A stretch of 64,000 nt of DNA from Cyanoderma ruficeps (taxonomy: Eukaryota > Chordata > Aves > Passeriformes > Timaliidae): positions 10,806,771 through 10,870,770 of the forward strand of contig VZDJ01007755.1 of the NCBI GenBank assembly GCA_008694505.1. Direction: 5' to 3'. Every line of letters begins with the position of its first letter. The first letter of the stretch is position 1. Below, in pieces: positions 26,480 through 39,074 of the stretch. A program made the translations under genes and the position numbers. The notes under the pieces were generated by a model that saw only the letters and a list, made by a program, of their open reading frames with translations, did no database searches and had not been told where the DNA came from.

Positions 26480-27800
26480 TTAATTCTTTAAAAACTCTTC
26501 AAACTTCCACAGTACCTTGTTCAAGTGCTTAGTTATCCTCAGTGTGGTAAAAGGATTTTTATTTTGGGGGGATTTTTTCCAATATCTGACCTAAAACTTC
26601 TTCATTTCAAGTTAAAGCAATCATTTTTTCTGTGCTCTGTCAGTGGACTTGGAGAATAATTGATCACTGTCTACTTTAAAACAACCTTCTACATACTTGA
26701 AGACTGTTATCATGTCCCTCTCAGGCTCTTCTGTGGTAGACTAAACAAATCCAATTCCTTCAATCTTTCCTCACAGGTCATGTTTTCTAAACCGCTTATC
26801 ATTCCTGTTCCTCTCCTCTGGACACTCGCCAATTTGTCTGCAACTCTCTGAAAAAGTGGTGCCCACAGCTGGGTCGAGTTCCTAGCTCAGAACCCAAAGC
26901 ACCAAGTAGGATGGAACTCCTACCCCTGCCTGACACACAGCAGATTTCTCCTTTTCTAATTTCTTTTAATTCACCACAGAATGAAGTGGCTGTTCATAAA
27001 AAAACATTGTTCTCTTGAGTCATCTGTGCTCTGTAGCCCATAAGCATCCTCGCCCCCTTCTCTACATCTCTGCTGTCTATCCAGTTGTTCCCTGCTCTGC
27101 ATTTGTGTGTGTTTGTCCCTCCCTGGAAACAGTGCTTCATACAAATATTTATTGACGCTCACTCAGATCATTCTTCCAATTTTTCACAATAACTTTCAAT
27201 ATCTGTTATGCCTTAGAAAGCACCTACAATCCCCCTCATTCTCAGGATGTTGGAGATTTTGTTGTGACAGTCTGTACACTCATCCAAAACACTGACCAGG
27301 ATGGATTTACCAACTCCCCATTTTAATAGCAGCTACTCACACCTGTTTCCAAACACTGACTTTCAGCCATTTCATAATACTTTCATTTAGACCATTTTCC
27401 TTTAATTTGCTTGTGAGAAAACTGTAGGAGAATAAGTCAAAATGTAAGATTAACATATCTATCGTATGTACTCCATCCCTTTATTGACAAGGTGAGCTAC
27501 CTTGTCAAAGAAAATAATTAGAATGCCTTGACATTCTTTTTCCTGATAAATCCTTATTGGTTTTTTTCTTATCATCCCTAAGTAATTATAAATTGACTGC
27601 TTAGTAAATTGTTTCAGTATCTTTCCCAGTATTGATATGAGGCCAGCTGGACTTAATTTTTCAAGTCTTCCTCTCTCTATTTAAAAGACAGATACCATAT
27701 TTCTTTCTCCTCTCCTTCTTCACAGTATCATTTGTTTATTAGTATTCCCAAAAGGCACTCAGTAATGTTACAGTGGCTCCTTTACTAGTTCTGTTACCTG
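26480..27800 (-). mobile_element. Long ancient CR1-family LINE copy
   Basis: From left to right the plus strand follows the reverse complement of an old amniote CR1/L3-type LINE. Landmarks are CTTGAAGACTGTTATCATGT (near 26697), CTAAACAAATCCAATTCCTT, TCCTCACAGGTCATGTTTTC, CTCTGGACACTCGCCAATTT and AAGTGGTGCCCACAGCTGGG. Further right, ACCTTGTCAAAGAAAATAAT (near 27501) reads on the minus strand as IIFFDKVAHLVNKG, which matches the CR1 ORF2 segment just before reverse-transcriptase motif A. Motif A itself is wrecked by substitutions and a stop. About 1.3 kb survives, with many indels. The left edge may reach 26380; the right edge is vague. The copy is far more diverged than the avian-type CR1 tails here. 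Confidence 0.85.
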
Positions 27801-30570
27801 TTCCTTATTAGTGAGAAAAAAAGGAACAGGGATATTACATGAAGGTGTTTTGAATTATGCTTTCAACCAATAAGACATAGGTATACCACTTTTATCCCTT
27901 TTATGAACAATAATATCAAGTGAATCAAGGAAAAAATGTCACTTTAAGATATCACAACAGATCTTTCTCAGAACTCTGAGCAAAAGTATCTATAGGCAAC
28001 ATTTTTCATAAGAAAAATACGATTTTTTGATCTAAATCACTCCTAGAATTTTATTACCTTCTCCAGACTAAGAATTGGACTATGAGGTCTAAACATCCAG
28101 TCTCACTAGGCTTCCCTAGAAGTGCCTTAATCAGTGGTGTATTAACTGTATTCGTATTCTAGTTAATGAAGCAATACAGCTGGTTTAGTTCCTACAGTTA
28201 AATTTTGTAAGGGACAAGGGAACAGTGGAAAGTTTTGAACTCTTCAGTGTCCTATAGCAAAATCTGGTTCAATTTAATCACATTTATTAATCTTCACTAC
28301 TTAGACTCTGTAAGTGCCAGAAGCCTTTGTTAAGGATCTCAGGCTTATTATTTTATATACTTCAAGTTCTTGTTGAATATCTCTTTTCTTTGCCCTCGAG
28401 TATCAGTGTAGCCCCTGAGTGAACCTAGTATTGTTTTAATTTTGCCATTTTCTCCCTGAGTTACATTGGTAAAATGTCAAATTCTGTTTTTTCTGGCAAA
28501 CACAAACCCTCTGAAAAGGCAGAGAAGATGAATACTTCTGCCAGTCTCTTAAACGCTGCAAAAAGATAATTGGAAGTTAAATGAGACAATAAAAAGTGTT
28601 CATTCATTTATCCATTTATTCTCCACATGTAAAAGTTTAAATTCAACTAAACAGAGGTGCCTCAGCTCTGAGACCTGTCTCCTTGCTCTGTGAGCATGCA
28701 AAGCCATTCAGTTGGGCAGACATATGAGACCTGAGAAACTTGTGTCTTCATCAGTGATCCAACATATTGCCTTTCACAGTGGTCTATTTGCTGCCAACTG
28801 CACCGGGAAGAGAGATCCCTAGTAGGATGCTTCCATGAAAAATATTCATATGAAGAGAAGTGGACAAAATCTCACCATCATGATCAGCTAGAGGACAAGG
28901 ACCTTTTCAGTCAAAAATTACCTCTGCCCACCTCTCTAAGAACCATGCTTTTAAAGCTCTTCTATAACCTCAGAAATTGTCTCCACAATAGAAAAGCTGC
29001 TGTTAAAAAGTTTCAGACTGTTATAGAGGAGAAAAATGTTAAGGCAGCTTTTTTCACTACAGTTTCCGTATTTTTTAGCACTTAGATGATGAACGCCATA
29101 AATTCTTAAATACCAGTGCTTAATTTCATGAGAAATTAGGTATTTGTCTGGAAACGGGTTTCATAAGCACCTTTAAAGAACTAGGCCTTTATGTCCAAAC
29201 ACAGATAAAATATGCAATCTAAACGGACAATATGCACTAAGTGGAGGTTTTATCTGTTTAGGTGGGACACAATTACTGACTTTCTCCTTCCCTGCTGAAA
29301 GCATGCAAGATAATAGTTTGAATCTGCTCCATCAGAGTAAATAGAAGATGTAACTCTAGTCATGGGCTTGGTACCACTCGCTTATGTTTCCATTCTCAAA
29401 AGTCACAAAACTCGGGCATCGAGAGGGCTTCCAAAGTCTGGAGCCAAAACTCAAATGGAACATTTAAAGATAGGTCAGACATCATTATATGTGACTAAAT
29501 TTAAACACTTCTGTGACAGTTGTCTACTGTCAATGCTTTTTCTTTACAAGTAATGCTGAAACACTATTTTATTTGTGTCTTAACAATGTTAAACTATTGA
29601 ACATATATTCAGTTCCCAAAGTTTCTGCCATCCAGCAATGTCTACAGCCTGTGGGTTTAACCTAAACTTATCTCCTGCTAAAACATGCAAATCTAGACAC
29701 AGAAAGATCACACAACATCTTCACTGTTGGTAAAGCTAATTTGTCCTCTGTTTTTGCTGTAAATTCAAAGGGAGTAGAATCCCCAATCTACCTTTCTACA
29801 TTATCAACCTAGTATTTGATTTGGCAATATTTAAAGCTCATTCACCTAATGATCTTACCAATCCTGCGTTCTATATCACAGTATGAATTACAGAGCAATA
29901 ATTCACATTCAGAAAACCCACTCATGCTTGATCTTTTGGCACAGTGCCTCAAAGCTTGCTACCTTTGAAGTATGTTGCATGTTGCTGTCTCTTGCTATTT
30001 ATTATATTTTTTAGTACAATTGGAGCTGCAAGTGTTCCAAGGTGAAGAATTTCAATAACCTGAATTGGCATATTTACTGAAAAGCCTGATTCACTTAGGA
30101 AACTCCTAATTTGTACTTCATAGCTCCCTTCTACATACACATACAGAATGCAGATTCAAGCTAGAATCTGGAAATAAAAAATTGCCAGTCAGTCTTTATG
30201 AGTCATAATCTAACCTTTCACATAGGCTTTAAATTATCTATTGGGACTTTTGAGAGGAAAACACTGAAGGGTGAATTTTTGGAAATTTTACTAGGAAAAA
30301 ACTAACTAGATTTTTACTTTTATCTAGAAAAAAAGAAAAAACATTAAAAAATCATTGCATCTTACCAAAGGCAGCATATTTCAGCACACAGGAATAATTT
30401 AAAATTAGTTTATCAAATCTTTCTACTCTTTCTTTACAAGATCAGTCATGTCAAAATACTTTTATATATATATAAGATTGGGGAGGGAGGGTTATAATTT
30501 TAAATTCCTCTTAAATTTTATTTTTACAGATTCCAAAGCTTTTCTCCTTACACAGGCATGTATAACTTCC

Positions 30571-30633
30571 ACTGAACTGAACAGTACTACTGTTCAGTAC
30601 TACTGCTCTACTGAACAGTAACTTCTACTGAAC
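30571..30633. repeat. Compact palindrome with repeated 11-bp arms
   Basis: ACTGAACAGTA occurs at 30576-30586, inverted at 30588-30598 with one base between, and again directly at 30610-30620. Shorter ACTGAAC copies sit at 30571 and 30627. The first pair forms a perfect 11-bp-arm hairpin or cruciform. Confidence 0.9.
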
Positions 30634-32938
30634 AAAAGTTAGCCTTGAGCATAATGCTGAAATGTATTTAAAGATAAAATTTTGATGTCAAGTGCTGAAA
30701 TTCACCACCTCAGCACAAAATTGGCTAAGACTGAGCCCATTATAGGCTCCGTAACAGGCAGGACCACAGAAAAAGTAGTCATCTTGTTCCAACATCCAAT
30801 GCCTAGGCATCAGATTATTAAGTAGTAAGACATGCAACCTACAGGGGAAAAATTTCTAGAGAAATAATCTAGAGTGGATTACTTTGAATTGAAATATCAT
30901 AGGGAAAAAAAGGCAAAAATTTATTTCTATTTCAGGTTTGTAATATTTGCCAGATCTAACAGACTGCAACCACATTTGATTTAACTAAAGTTTGTCATAA
31001 GTGGATTTTTTTACTCCAATGCTTACTACTTAGATAAGCCCTCAGAAATTTTAACAACAAAAAACCATGTGATACTCAGAGGTAACAGGTCATTGTGGTT
31101 GTACAAATGATGGTTAGCAATAAGTGTCTACTCAGGTGCCTATTGAGTCTCATTCCATCCAGCAGAGCTCAGAATATACTTTTCTTAGCAGACTTCTGGG
31201 CCAAGTAAGAGATGTAAGTAGAAGCTGAGAGCACCTTCTCTCAAGTTAGTGATTTCCTGGTGCCATGTGTCTGGGACAAAAGGCAGATTCAGATGATAAC
31301 TTCTCCCTTCCAGCTCTCAAGGCAACAAGACAGCTGGGCAGTGAGTGGCTGGTGCCCACACGCCCCTTCTGCTGGCTCCTTGCCTCCTCCTCCCCCACTA
31401 AGCCCTCCAGCATCAGAGGTGAAATGTGGCAGGTTTCAGTTCTGGGGTTTTTTGAGCTCTCTCAGATCTGCAACATGACACATCATGTCTGTCTGATGCT
31501 CATGTACTGTTCTCCATAAGACTGGGTTAGAACAAAAGTCTATTATTTCATTTTGAAACTCGTGTCTTAGATCATCAGGAGATTGTGACATGCTTCAAGG
31601 TTTGACAAAACGAAGGATCAATTTGTACAGAAAAACAGAACAGATTCCTTCAGTAGAAATCTCTCACTTTCATTTTAACACACAGCAAATAGACCTTCTT
31701 TCTGACAAGCCTTCGTTGGCAACGGGACTGCAAGACTCATTAGGGTCACGAGGCACAATGAATTCTGCCCTTGTAGTTCGAGGTGTTTTCTTTAGAAAGC
31801 TCCACAGAGCGTTGATCCTTCAGCCAATTCCCCTTATTCTTCAGGCCATAAAATTACCCCACTGCCCTCTAACAACTTCAAAACTGTTGTAAAGATGAAA
31901 AACAGTGTTTTGTATTGCCCAGGACCCCTTCAAAAGCAGTGAATTTGGTAGAGAAACTCAATAGACCACACCCACAGTACAGAGAAAAGCAAACCAGGAG
32001 CTTTTCCCAACAGCTTTTCCTTAATCTGATACAAAACAATAATAGAAAGCAAAAGACTTCCTAACCTCATTTTAGCAGTCAATTTAAATAGCCCAATAAT
32101 AAATTGCATTTCAAGAAAACTTTTTAACATTGGTTGTTTATGGGGGTTTTCCATCTCTGTCCTCAATAGCATTCACAAAGTTCTCTCTAATGTATTCATT
32201 TATTGGATTTCTCTTTGGCCTCTTTACTGATCTGTTAATGAAGCTGCAAATGAAAACCAGGCTATAAACTGTTCGGTACCAGAATTAGAAACTTTGTCAC
32301 ATTTTGCTTTCTTTTGGTTTGTTATCCATGTGATAATTTTCTTGTACAAGCTATAATGAATCAATCTTTACAGAAAAAGCTCATGACCTAGTGAAGTAAA
32401 TGCTTTAGCAAAAGTTCACTTGTAACTCCTTGGGTCTCTTCCTTGCTTAAAGACAGACCGGTTCTCTCTTATAAAAACTCAGAAGAAAGGTCCAGGCAAC
32501 TGGCTTCTGCTGCAGACTTCCCTTCAGTGGAAAGTATTCATTTGGTGACCATGGTCAAGTTAAAGGTTACAGAGACCTGACCACAGGATTTCTTGAGATC
32601 CAAGGGGAAAAAAATTCTTATACTTTATAGCATCTGGAATGGGAAGGACAAAGTAAGTAGCAAATAGTCGCTTCTCCACAGTTGCATGTCTGAAGACTGG
32701 TTCTGCCCTGCAAATCACTCACTTAAATAGTCTTTTTCTCTCCCACAATTCCACTGATGACAGCCAGGATTCTGGGGAAAAAGGCCTACTGCATTCACTT
32801 TTGTCAAGTACTCTTTTTCGTGCTCTTCAACTGTGAGAGGTGTTTGGCTCCTCCCAACTGCTCATCCAAAGATCTTTTCTAAGAAATGTTTCAGAAGTAC
32901 ATGCTATTTCACATTTCTACTGCTCCAGTAGAAAGATC

Positions 32939-33008
32939 AGTATATCCATATATAGACATACACATATATCTATATGAATATATATAGATATGCACATGTA
33001 TGCACATT
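32939..33008. repeat. Degenerate TA/CA low-complexity tract
   Basis: Mixed TATATC, CATATA and GATA words with no fixed unit, probably a decayed dinucleotide microsatellite. Confidence 0.7.
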
Positions 33009-34842
33009 CACATCTATTAGGCTTCAACACTAGGTCATCCTATTCAATAAACAAAAGGGTATCACAGAGTTTTGCCCATGGTAATAGGAATGAGATTGGC
33101 AGTTTCCTCAGGACAAGGAAGAAATAATCTCTGCTTGGGGCCATTGGTAGCCCCTTGACACATCTACATTACCATCATGTTTTTGTTGTAGCAGAGTCTG
33201 ACACTGAAGATCCTATAAGAAACTGCAACACTGTATTTGAGTTCTATAATATTTAAAATTATAGAATCAATGAACTCATGGCTTGGGGAGAAATCAAAGA
33301 AGAAACCAAAGATATACTTTAATTAAGCAACAATATCATTGCTTAGAAGTAATCCTGCAAACCCTTCCATCTTTCAAGAAAAAGTGTCCCAGGAAAAAAA
33401 ATATTGGGACTCTTTAATTATTTTATATGTGGTTCTGTAAAGCAGTTATAATATTTAGAAACACAGTTCACTGTTCATGCATGGGTCTGTCTTTCATTAA
33501 TGATGTTTCCAAAACTTACCAAGCTATTCATTTTCTCTCAAGTCACTGGTTCAGACCCTGTCTGCCTAAGATCTCATGCTTCATGGTAGCATACATGAGA
33601 AAATCAATTTTGCACTTAGAAAATAGGGCATTCAGAAGATCATTTGATCACAAGTAGTCAAAGAACTAAAATTTTTAACTTATGTGGGAAAAGTACAGGC
33701 TTACATTTCAGAAAAAAAATCATAGCAGAGTCAAACTTTATCAGGTATGCAGTCATTTACACTTTCAGTCATTAATTCAATTTCCTAAAGAGTGATTAGC
33801 ATGTACTTTCAAGTTATCTAGTTTGAAATTAGAATATACAGTGCTACCAGTGAGAACTGCAAAGTAATAATCAATAATAATGTAACAAGAAATATGTCCT
33901 AATGTTTTCAGCACCGTACAGCTGACCATGTGCCCAAAATGGGATATTTTTCCCCCTCTGAAGTGTCAGGTTCAGTGTACACATTTCAGGCAACACATGA
34001 AAAACACTTTTGGGAAACAATCAAGGTTTTGTGCTTTTTACTGAACTTAATAATAATATTTCAGGTAAAAAGTTCATGGTTTACAGTGCCTGAGTGTGGT
34101 AGGCAATGAGTTTCAGTGAGGAACTTTCTATGGGTTTTTTAGTTTTTCCTGAGTTTTGTTGTCCTTCCCAGTAGGAAGAGAACTCCACATTGGGAGTATG
34201 ACAGGGTTGCATGTTTCTTTGAGAAAGGAGGAAACGTTCTTGACATATAAAACCAGGAGAGTTTCCCCAAATGTGTATTTGTGATCACAACATTTAAGCC
34301 CTTGGAAACAAGAAGACACATTTCCCCAGGCTGTGAATGAGCACAGAGGACATACAGACCAGCACAAAAGTAAGGAGTGAGCTCTGATGCAGGTTGAGGA
34401 AGGGGCAAAAACATTAGTAAAAGCATAAGCATCAGTGAAAAAGACTGGAAGATGAAAAAAGCTACTAGAATAAGTGAAGGCAGGAAGTGTAGCACGGCAA
34501 GAGAGTAGAGTGGCATAGTCAGCAAAATCCTGCTCAGCGACAGCAAGAATCCAGAAAATGCAAGAATTTCCTGGATCCACAAAGGGGCAAATTTTAATAG
34601 CAGGATGGGTGGGAAATTTGATATCTTTACACATCTACACAAGAAGAAATCTTAATATTTGCAAAAATATAGCTATATGTGTACATGAAGGAGGCAGGAG
34701 AGTAGGCAGAAGAGGCAAATATTCAAACAGTCCACTTACAACTATGAGTAACTATAAATTTTTCTAGAAGTGATAGCAAGAGAAAAGATGTCAGTTCTAT
34801 GGATGGTTTCCGACATACTCAGCCATACCAAAGTGAACACAG

Positions 34843-34963
34843 AACAAAACAAAACAAAACAAAACAAAAAAACAAAAACACACGCCCAAAAACAAACCAA
34901 ACCAAAAAAACAAAAACAAACAAACAAAAAAACCACAAAAAACCAACCAAACAAAAAAAAAAA
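34843..34963. repeat. (CAAAA)n-type A-rich tract
   Basis: Begins as five near-perfect CAAAA units and decays into mixed CAAA/CCAAA words over about 120 bp, ending in eleven A before the N at 34964. The long phenylalanine/valine-rich reading on the opposite strand is only this tract translated. Confidence 0.9.
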
Positions 34964-35000
34964 NTCTCCAAACCTAAGATGAAGATAAAAGTGCAGCTAT

Positions 35001-35035
35001 TTGGGTTGGTTGGGGTTTTTTTGTGTTTTTTTTTT
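35001..35035. repeat. T-rich tract facing the A-rich tract
   Basis: TTGGGTTGGTTGGGGTTTTT and its T-rich continuation are roughly the reverse complement of the end of the A-rich tract (about 34926-34963). The two can pair as an imperfect hairpin with a loop of roughly 37 bases that includes the N at 34964. Confidence 0.6.
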
Positions 35036-35499
35036 CTAACACAGGAACAAGATTCCAGTCCTTCAGCAGCAATAATGTAGTATTAACCCAAATTCAAGAT
35101 TCATATTCAAAATAATACAAAATTCTTGTGCCTTGGTATATACATAAAACACAGGCTTCTGTCTGTGTGTAGTCAATGAGCTAAAAGGTAGAAAATATGC
35201 ATTTCTGCAACCATGCAGCCTCACTCTCCTGAGAGGCATCTAGCCTGGACTATAGCTGGAGAGAGGGAAGATACTATACTTCAGCTAGTTTACTGCTCTG
35301 CTCCAGGATGACAATTCATGCAATTGCAATTCAAGTTAAGATAGAAAAATATAAACCAAATACCATACAAATTAATTTCTCTTCTGAAAAAGACGTGATA
35401 AAACACGGGTTTTTCCTGACACTGAAAGTGAACAGGAGTTTATGCTGCAGTTACGTGCTGTGTATAATAATAATGACCAATTTTCCTTGATAAATTTTA

Positions 35500-35790
35500 A
35501 GACATTTTGTTATCTCTAAAAGGCAAGTTTTGTCACATCAGGTTGCAATGCAGAAGAGCAAATACAGAAAGAGTTAATTGGTAAGTGCCTCCTGTGCCCG
35601 TAGATACTGTCTGCTCTGATAGCAAAGGCTTTGCAGTGAAAGAAGCCAGAGTAACCTACTGGAACAGGAAGAGGCTGGTAGCAATTAATGGGGAAGTTTG
35701 TTTCTGCTCTGCAGAAAGGCAATTGTCTAGTTAATCCCTTTCCTGCGGGGACAAACAATGACCTGCACCCAGCAACACTGGGCTGTTGTG
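35500..35790. promoter_or_regulatory. Possible regulatory block (unproven)
   Basis: It contains TTAATTG (35574-35580), CAATTAATG (35682-35690), TTAATCCC (35731-35738) and ACAAACAATG (35751-35760): three homeodomain-like words and one SOX-like word within 190 bp. A donor-like GTAAGT follows at 35581 and an acceptor-like TTTCTGCTCTGCAG ends at 35714. There is no protein evidence. Chance occurrence remains likely without conservation data. Confidence 0.2.
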
Positions 35791-37240
35791 TGACACTTTG
35801 CCTTCTGTGGGTTGAGAGCCAGCCAAATACCTCGCACAGCTCAGCTCACAACCATACTATTTTAAGACTTCCTCCTCCATAGAATTCCTTTGGTCCTGCT
35901 CATTAGATGCCCACTTAAAATATATTTAGGGCAAGGGCAGGTCCATGTTTCCTACTACGTACTATGCTTTTTCTTCTGCTGCTTTTTTCCACCGCCATGG
36001 TTCAGGGCAAGGGCTGAATTTCTACCTGTATTAAATAAACAGCAGGTACTAGAGATGCTATGTTTTGTTATAGGACAATGAACACTACCTCCAAACCACA
36101 GAGAAAGCTGAAAAGTCACATCAGATTTTGCAGTTCAGCTAGTGTTTGGACTTCTTTCGACAGTTTTCTATATTTCACACTTAGTCATTCATGCCACCAA
36201 ATTTAAATTATATGAATTAAAAACTGTTTGGCAATCTTCCATTGTGTGGAACTCTGTGGCAGGGCATAATTTAAGAAGCTTACTGTCGGACCAGTGCCAT
36301 GATATGCAGACATGCCTGACAGCTGAATTCAGGCTTTTTCATGTTGTGGCTTATATTTTAATTACTTTGAAGAGTACTGTACTAAAAAGGAAATGCCAGA
36401 TAGGCTGTATCATGGCAGCCAGGGGAATATTGCAAAGCATCAGAACCTTCTGAGGTGAAACAACAATCAATGTGGGGAATGCTGGATGGAGGAAGGGTTC
36501 AGGGATTATAACAAAGTCAGTAATAAAAAAAAAGTGTAAACAGCCCCTACTGCATAATCATTGCATTAGACAACATTGTTTTACCAGAAACCCAAAGGCA
36601 AAATTTGTATTGTAATTTTCATAGCATAAATGATTAGGCAAATGGCTAACAATTTCTTTAAAGACCAAAACTTAAAAACTTAGCATAAGAGATGAAAAAC
36701 TTTATGACTGTCCTTTCTTAAATGCTAAACATTAGGAATACACCACAACCAGTCAGTTAAAAATTGATACTTTTTTTTCACTCATCAAAACACTAATTTA
36801 GCATGCTTAAAACACAGTGAGGAAAAACTTGACCAGCTCCATGTAGAGAAAAGCATCAAGGAAGAATGAAAAGCTGACTGAAAACATTGCACAGAGAAGA
36901 TAGATGATATGCACGAGAAGGTACTCGTGTTTAGAAAGCTGAATATACAGAAAACTAATTGTGATATCCTTCCCTCTCTACTCAACTAATACTTGCACAA
37001 ATGAATCATGCTTATTTCTCCATCAGATGCTTCACTTCGACCTGTATGAGAAGAGTACTCCATTATTTCCACCATTTGTACCACCCAGCATGGTACAAAA
37101 TACAATTCAGTATGAGTTTCACAGGTTATGATCCATTCACTGCCCTTGATCTGGGTGAGGAACTCCCACTGATCTCAGGGAGAAACAAGAGAACCAGAAA
37201 GCCCCCAAAAGTAAACTGCAGACCAATCCTGCAGCAGCAG

Positions 37241-37292
37241 GAAATGGACTAGATCAATGAATATGTCTGTTCCATCTCTAATTTCTATGATT
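37241..37292 (+). mobile_element. Probable old CR1 LINE tail
   Basis: AAATGGACTAGATCAATGAA, TCTGTTCCATCTCTAATTTC and TATGATT resemble the last 60 bases of an old CR1 (GGACTAGATGA...CCCTTCCA...TTTCTATGATT). Only the tail is recognisable. It could be a chance likeness. Confidence 0.5.
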
Positions 37293-39035
37293 AAAGTATG
37301 TGATCAAAGGCAACACAAGGCTCTAAGTATTACCACATTCAAAGAAGGAACCATGTCCAAGGACTAACACATTTCAGTAAGTGAGAGGCAAATGCCTTAG
37401 AAATTCCTCCAGTCAACGGCTACAGTTCTCTTGAATTTTGCCAGGTTATTCTTCTATGTAGAGGAAAACAGCTTGTTGTATAGACCTTCTAATTCCTGAC
37501 AGACTATATCAGGTCTCCCTCCACCAATGTTATTTTTAGAAAAGGGGAATGTAATTTGTATCACTCTGAAAAGAATTCTACTAAAGTTGAATCCAGACAA
37601 AGGTACTTATTGTTTTAATTATCACTCGCAAAAAAATCTGATATAATGAAAGTTCAAAGTAAAATAAAGGCTCTTACGGGGCGGAAACAGATATATTATT
37701 CACGTAAGAAACACATATGATTAGATCCTGGTTGTTCAGTTAGAAATGTGTGAAGCAATGAGCTATGTGGGAATGACTCTACCTGCATCTTTTCCACTAA
37801 CTTTTCAACAGTCCAGAGGATCAAGGCCTGGCTTGAGTTCTGAGGCAACACCATGACAATAATTCACCCTTCAGCAGACTCCTGTGCCTGGACGTCAGAA
37901 AGCAAAGAGTGATTCAGGACACCTACAAGGGCTTCCAGATCCTCAACCTTGCACAATCCTTGAAGTCAAGATTACATTCAGGCCATGTTGCAGGGAAATA
38001 TGGTTTTATCAGAGCGGCATTTATCCCATTTTTTTGTTAGGGGCTTTCTGCAAGGTGGATCATGATCTCGAAGCCAGACTCTAGAATGGACATTTAAATC
38101 CATTTAGGCATGTCTGTGGGTCCAAATGCATCTTAGAGGTCTGCAATTTTGAGTTTCTGTGGAATTTGCAGGTAGCTTGTGCTGCTGGTACTTCCTCATA
38201 CTGACACAAACAATCACTTAGAGTGCTCACTGAAAGGAAAAGGATCAGAGAAAGGAAGGGTTGTTGTTGCACGGATGTTTTCCTCCTACTTCAGATGTCA
38301 CTGTGAAGTTTACCTCCGTAGAAGCCCACCAAATATTTACTCTTTCTTGTCTCAAGATACTAGAAGCCTATTTAAATCCACAGGTTTCTATCAGCACATG
38401 CCACAATATAGAATCACTGACATGAAAATTCCACTCATGCTGAAATGGGAATAAATTCCTGGCGGGATATGCATTTTTTCCATACCTAGAATTTCTGCCA
38501 GTGTTTCTAAGAGTACATATTTCCTTTTACCCTCCTAACTCTTTTCCTTACACTTTGTAGCTTGCTAACACTTGGCATGGTATACTCTTTTGCAAAGAAG
38601 AGGCTAACAATAGCATATATTTATAATAGTATGCTTCTATTAACAAAATATTGATGTCTGCTAATGCTATAAATACACTAGTAATTGTTGAATTGAGGTC
38701 CAGAAGAGTAAGAATATTATGATGAAATTTATGCTTTTGGGATCATTCTGACATGTTTAGTTTATTAAGACATGCAAATGAAGATTTCAGCAAAAATTAG
38801 TGGAAGAAGGAATCTGTTCCAACGATTTACAAGAGGTAGGGTTTTTGTTGTGTTCCTGTTTTAGGGTCCTGTTGGCTATCCATATAGTGTCCATGTTACA
38901 GTTCATGCAAATTTTGTACAAAAATCCTTCCTCATTATAAAGTGTTTGGGATGATCATCCAACCAGCTAGCATAAATTATGCAAAAGTCACACTCAAACA
39001 GAATGAATGATAGAATAACCCTCTGTTTCATAGGG

Positions 39036-39074
39036 TTCCTCTTCTCTTTTCTCCTCTTTCTCCTCCCCTCTTTC
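39036..39074. repeat. Pure pyrimidine tract
   Basis: Thirty-nine consecutive C/T bases. Such tracts can form triplex (H-DNA) structures. No function is visible. Confidence 0.85.

Larger units (their letters stand above)
27801..37240. other. Non-coding stretch without a recognised gene
   Basis: About 9.4 kb of AT-rich sequence. It contains a compact palindrome (30571-30633), a degenerate TA/CA tract (32939-33008), an A-rich tract with an N (34843-34963) facing a T-rich tract (35001-35035), and a block with homeodomain-like words (35500-35790). On the minus strand, two frames stay open together across 34128-34642. Neither resembles a known protein. Confidence 0.65.

Noticed and set aside
33259..33290. 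ATAGAATCA followed by a GGCTTGGGGAG-like word, resembling a CR1 tail in reverse
   Set aside because: No CR1 body follows; too short to call.
34742..34954. Phe/Val/Cys-rich reading on the minus strand
   Set aside because: It is the translated complement of the (CAAAA)n tract.
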